A DNA stretch of 7,821 bases from Dehalococcoidia bacterium (lineage in GTDB: Bacteria; Chloroflexota; Dehalococcoidia; GIF9; UBA5629), in assembly GCA_028715025.1 (NCBI GenBank), contig JAQTLG010000070.1, forward strand, positions 1 through 7,821, written 5' to 3'. Both the position numbers and the translations under genes were made by a program. Below the pieces are notes generated by a model that did no database searches, was not told the DNA's origin, and saw nothing but the letters and a program-made list of their open reading frames with translations. This document shows positions 6,001 to 7,821 of this stretch, piece after piece (the first letter of the stretch is position 1; each line of letters begins with the position of its first letter).

Positions 6001-6704
6001 TTGCCTGCGTCCGGCTTTGTGATCAGCTTGTTGTAGGCGGCCCTGGCTGCCTCGGCCTCGGCCGTCTTTTTAGTCTTGCCCGATCCAATCGCCAGCAGCA
6101 CGTCTCCCAGTGAAACGGATACGCAGAAGATCTTATCGTGGTCGGGTCCCGTTGCCTCGATAACCTCGTACTCCGGAAGTGTTTTGAAATCGGACTGTGT
6201 AAGTTCCTGCAGCAGCGCTTTGTAGTTAAGGCTGTGTTTGCCATCTTTAATAGCCTGGATATCCTCAGCAAAACCGGTCAGAACGAAGGTCTTTGCCGAT
6301 TCGAAGCCCCTGTCGAGGTACACCGCCGCCGTAAGGGCTTCGTACGCATCTGCCAGGTTATTGCGCTTTATTCTCCCGCCGGATGCGTTTTCTCCCTTGC
6401 CCAGCATCAGGTAATCGCCCAGTTTGAGCTGCAGCGCTTTTTCAGCCAGGTTTTCCTGCCGCACCAGAGAGACTCGAATCTCTGTCAGCTTACCCTCTGG
6501 CAGGTCGGGAAAATCACAGTACAGTTTTTCAGCAACAAAGAGGTTGATCAGAGCGTCGCCCAGGAATTCCATACGCTCGTTGTCACCCGTAGCGGCCGCA
6601 GGATTTTCGTTGATATAGGAGGTGTGTGTAACCGCCTGTTGGAGGATATGCGGATTATTGAACTTGAAACCTATGGACGATTGCAGTTTGTTGAGAGAGG
6701 ACAA
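5997..6704 (-). CDS. rnc: Ribonuclease III
   Basis: RNase III cuts double-stranded RNA in rRNA precursors and structured mRNAs. The product has an N-terminal RNase III domain with the signature NERMEFLGDAL (E43, E46, D50) and the second catalytic pair in DAYEALTAAVYLD (D119, E122). A C-terminal double-stranded-RNA-binding domain follows (about 160-230: NYKALLQELTQ ... GSGKTKKTAEAEAARAAYNKL). All four catalytic acidic residues are present. The start is uncertain. TTG at 6704 gives 235 residues, fits the family N-terminus (SSLNKLQSSIGFKF) and has AAGG 8 nt upstream. A TTG at 6749 gives 250 residues but overlaps the upstream gene by 23 nt and lacks a well-placed ribosome site. It sits 22 nt after the membrane-protein gene and is probably co-transcribed with it. 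Confidence 0.95.
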   Translation of the reverse strand: MSSLNKLQSSIGFKFNNPHILQQAVTHTSYINENPAAATGDNERMEFLGDALINLFVAEKLYCDFPDLPEGKLTEIRVSLVRQENLAEKALQLKLGDYLMLGKGENASGGRIKRNNLADAYEALTAAVYLDRGFESAKTFVLTGFAEDIQAIKDGKHSLNYKALLQELTQSDFKTLPEYEVIEATGPDHDKIFCVSVSLGDVLLAIGSGKTKKTAEAEAARAAYNKLITKPDAGN

Positions 6705-6726
6705 TGTGATTACCTTCAGCTCCCCT

Positions 6727-7086
6727 TTAGTTGAACTCCTCCTGGGCAAGTCCCGTGATGATAATGGAAGGAAGCCCGAAAATGGGGAAGACGATGCAAG
6801 AGCATATAGACCCCGCCAGGGCCAGCACCCAAATCCTGCGCTGGAGCGCGTAAACCCCGCCTATAATAGCTATGATGCCGATAAAGACCAGCACGAAGGG
6901 TATGGCAAAGAACCTGGATATGAGCTGTTCGGTCTGCTCGATGACCACGGGATCGACGTGTAGAATCTCGTACATACTGCGAAATATCGAGGTCAGCACG
7001 ACGAAATATACGCCGCCCACCATGCCGATAGCGCCTGACACAATGTCCAGTATGCCGGCCATAATAGGTTTCCAGGTGAGTTTCAT
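6727..7086 (-). CDS. Small integral membrane protein, function unknown
   Basis: The 119-residue product is strongly hydrophobic with three likely membrane segments: about 8-34 (ending before FRSMYE), 60-80 and 85-112. A soluble stretch HVDPVVIEQTEQL (43-55) lies between the first two. The C-terminal half has the pattern GGVYALQRRIWVLALAGSI, then a proline/glycine-rich hydrophobic run, and ends LAQEEFN. I recall this style from small uncharacterised membrane proteins of Chloroflexota and archaea, some near DUF4064, but I cannot confirm a family. ATG at 7086 has GGAG about 11 nt upstream. It is the first gene of a transcript that continues into rnc 22 nt later. No function can be assigned from its neighbour alone. 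Confidence 0.8.
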   Translation of the reverse strand: MKLTWKPIMAGILDIVSGAIGMVGGVYFVVLTSIFRSMYEILHVDPVVIEQTEQLISRFFAIPFVLVFIGIIAIIGGVYALQRRIWVLALAGSICSCIVFPIFGLPSIIITGLAQEEFN

Positions 7087-7131
7087 GATATGCTATTCTC
7101 CAGCAAGAATTTTATGCTTATACCTTTAACA

Positions 7132-7161
7132 GATATAACTCATTGTAACAGTCACTGTCAA
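7132..7161 (-). promoter_or_regulatory. Probable promoter of the membrane protein-rnc transcript
   Basis: A perfect -35 TTGACA (7161-7156, minus strand) is separated by 18 bp from TATATC (7137-7132), which matches four of six -10 positions. A start near 7125 would give a leader of about 40 nt. The -35 overlaps a small dyad (7148-7158). A TATAAG closer to the gene is an alternative -10 without a good -35. Confidence 0.5.
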
Positions 7162-7200
7162 ATCCGGATTTTCAGCCTGGGATAATATCGCCCCCGGATT
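7146..7200. repeat. Cluster of small dyads in the divergent intergenic region
   Basis: The region between the two divergent genes (7087-7237) holds ACAGTCACTGT (7148-7158), a perfect dyad with a one-base centre that overlaps the minus-strand -35. Next to it is the 10-bp palindrome AATCCGGATT (7161-7170), whose left part is inverted as CCGGATT at 7194-7200. Between them GATAAT (7181-7186) could be a -10 for the rightward gene, though no convincing -35 is seen. Any of these could be an operator; none matches a regulator site I can name. Confidence 0.35.
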
Positions 7201-7237
7201 ATTACGAAATTATGCCGCTGATGGAGGAGATGAAAGA

Positions 7238-7821
7238 ATGTACATAGACCGGCCGGGCAAGATTTGCGATGGGCTCTATATGCTGGGAATGAAGCAGAGC
7301 CTGATATACCTGGTGCAGGGGCCCAGGTCCATGATTGTCGGCGGCGCCATGAGCTGGATAGCTCCGCAGCTTGAGCAGCAGTTTAAGGATTTCGCCATTG
7401 ATACGGACAGCATCGAGTATCTGGTGATCCCACATTCACATTTCGACCATTTCGGGGCCGTTCCGTATCTGAAAAGGAGGTTCCCCCGCATAAAAGTGCT
7501 GGGAACTGAATCCGCTGCCAGGATACTGTCGAAGGAGAAGGTCATCAGCTACTCGGAAATAGTCAACAGGATGATGATCGACATCTACAAATTGCAGGAT
7601 GAATATGAGAGGATGAACCTGAAGATCGATGCCGTCACAATCGATAAAATAGTCGATGATTCCAGCGTAATCGACCTGGGCAACGGGCTGGAGGCGAGGT
7701 TTATCGCAACACCCGGGCATTCGCCCTGCGCTGTCACAGTCTATATTCCGTCGTTGAAGGCTCTTTTCCCCAGCGATGCGGTCCCCTGTCTTGTGGGAGG
7801 TGTCGATAAACAGGCACGTCC
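7238..7821 (+). CDS. Metallo-beta-lactamase-fold protein, flavodiiron/ODP-like, N-terminal part (runs off right edge)
   Basis: The 194 codons present stay open to the window edge. The protein has the metal-binding motif HSHFDHFG (H66, H68, D70, H71), then ATPGHSPC with H161 and FPSDAV with D180, the ligand order of the metallo-beta-lactamase fold. Between them a helical stretch (about 98-140, with SYSEIVNRMMIDIYKLQDEY) resembles the insert in flavodiiron and oxygen-binding di-iron MBL proteins (ODP type), which reduce or sense oxygen or NO. That assignment is from style, and other MBL hydrolases remain possible. The missing C-terminus would show whether a flavodoxin or other domain follows. 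ATG at 7238 has GGAGG at 7223-7227 with a 10-nt spacer. It is divergent from the membrane protein-rnc transcript. Confidence 0.82.
   Translation, partial: MYIDRPGKICDGLYMLGMKQSLIYLVQGPRSMIVGGAMSWIAPQLEQQFKDFAIDTDSIEYLVIPHSHFDHFGAVPYLKRRFPRIKVLGTESAARILSKEKVISYSEIVNRMMIDIYKLQDEYERMNLKIDAVTIDKIVDDSSVIDLGNGLEARFIATPGHSPCAVTVYIPSLKALFPSDAVPCLVGGVDKQAR

Noticed and set aside
6138..6734. 198-codon plus-strand ORF opposite rnc
   Set aside because: Shadow of a gene with all RNase III catalytic residues; no ribosome site or family features.
1..7821. CRISPR arrays, transposons, tRNA or rRNA genes
   Set aside because: No spaced direct repeats, transposase motifs, terminal inverted repeats or tRNA/rRNA-like segments were seen; nearly all the window is conserved coding sequence.

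Overview
This window carries the de novo pyrimidine operon and flanking housekeeping genes of a bacterium with moderate GC content. The protein style, the PyrR-controlled pyrR-pyrB-pyrC-carB cluster and the small membrane protein beside rnc suggest an anaerobic Chloroflexota, possibly a Dehalococcoidia relative. That placement is inference; a Firmicutes-like lineage cannot be excluded. There are no signs of mobile elements, CRISPR arrays, tRNA or rRNA.

The left half (1-3711, minus strand) is the pyrimidine operon, read right to left: pyrR, pyrB, pyrC and the first 186 codons of carB, which runs off the left edge. Neighbouring ORFs overlap (pyrR/pyrB by 14 nt, pyrB/pyrC by 4 nt). The only gap is 109 nt between pyrC and carB, and carA is not there. 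The leader in front of pyrR is a complete PyrR attenuator: an extended -10 promoter, a PyrR-binding loop, an antiterminator and a terminator whose U-tract abuts the pyrR start codon. The pyrC-carB gap holds a second, weaker PyrR-box-like sequence. It lies inside a possible stem that would hide the carB ribosome binding site, and a possible 43-residue ORF crosses the same bases.

The pyr promoter and a second promoter point away from each other across a shared region (3551-3839). The rightward transcript has a hairpin-bearing leader and encodes leucyl aminopeptidase PepA, then a small metallo-beta-lactamase-fold hydrolase. In enterobacteria PepA also represses carAB, so its head-to-head position with a pyr operon is noteworthy, although a regulatory link here is only inference.

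The right part holds rnc (RNase III) and an upstream small membrane protein gene, both on the minus strand. rnc converges on the hydrolase gene with a 4-nt stop-codon overlap. A short divergent intergenic region with several small dyads follows, then the 5' part of a second metallo-beta-lactamase-fold protein of the flavodiiron/ODP-like type, which leaves the window on the right.
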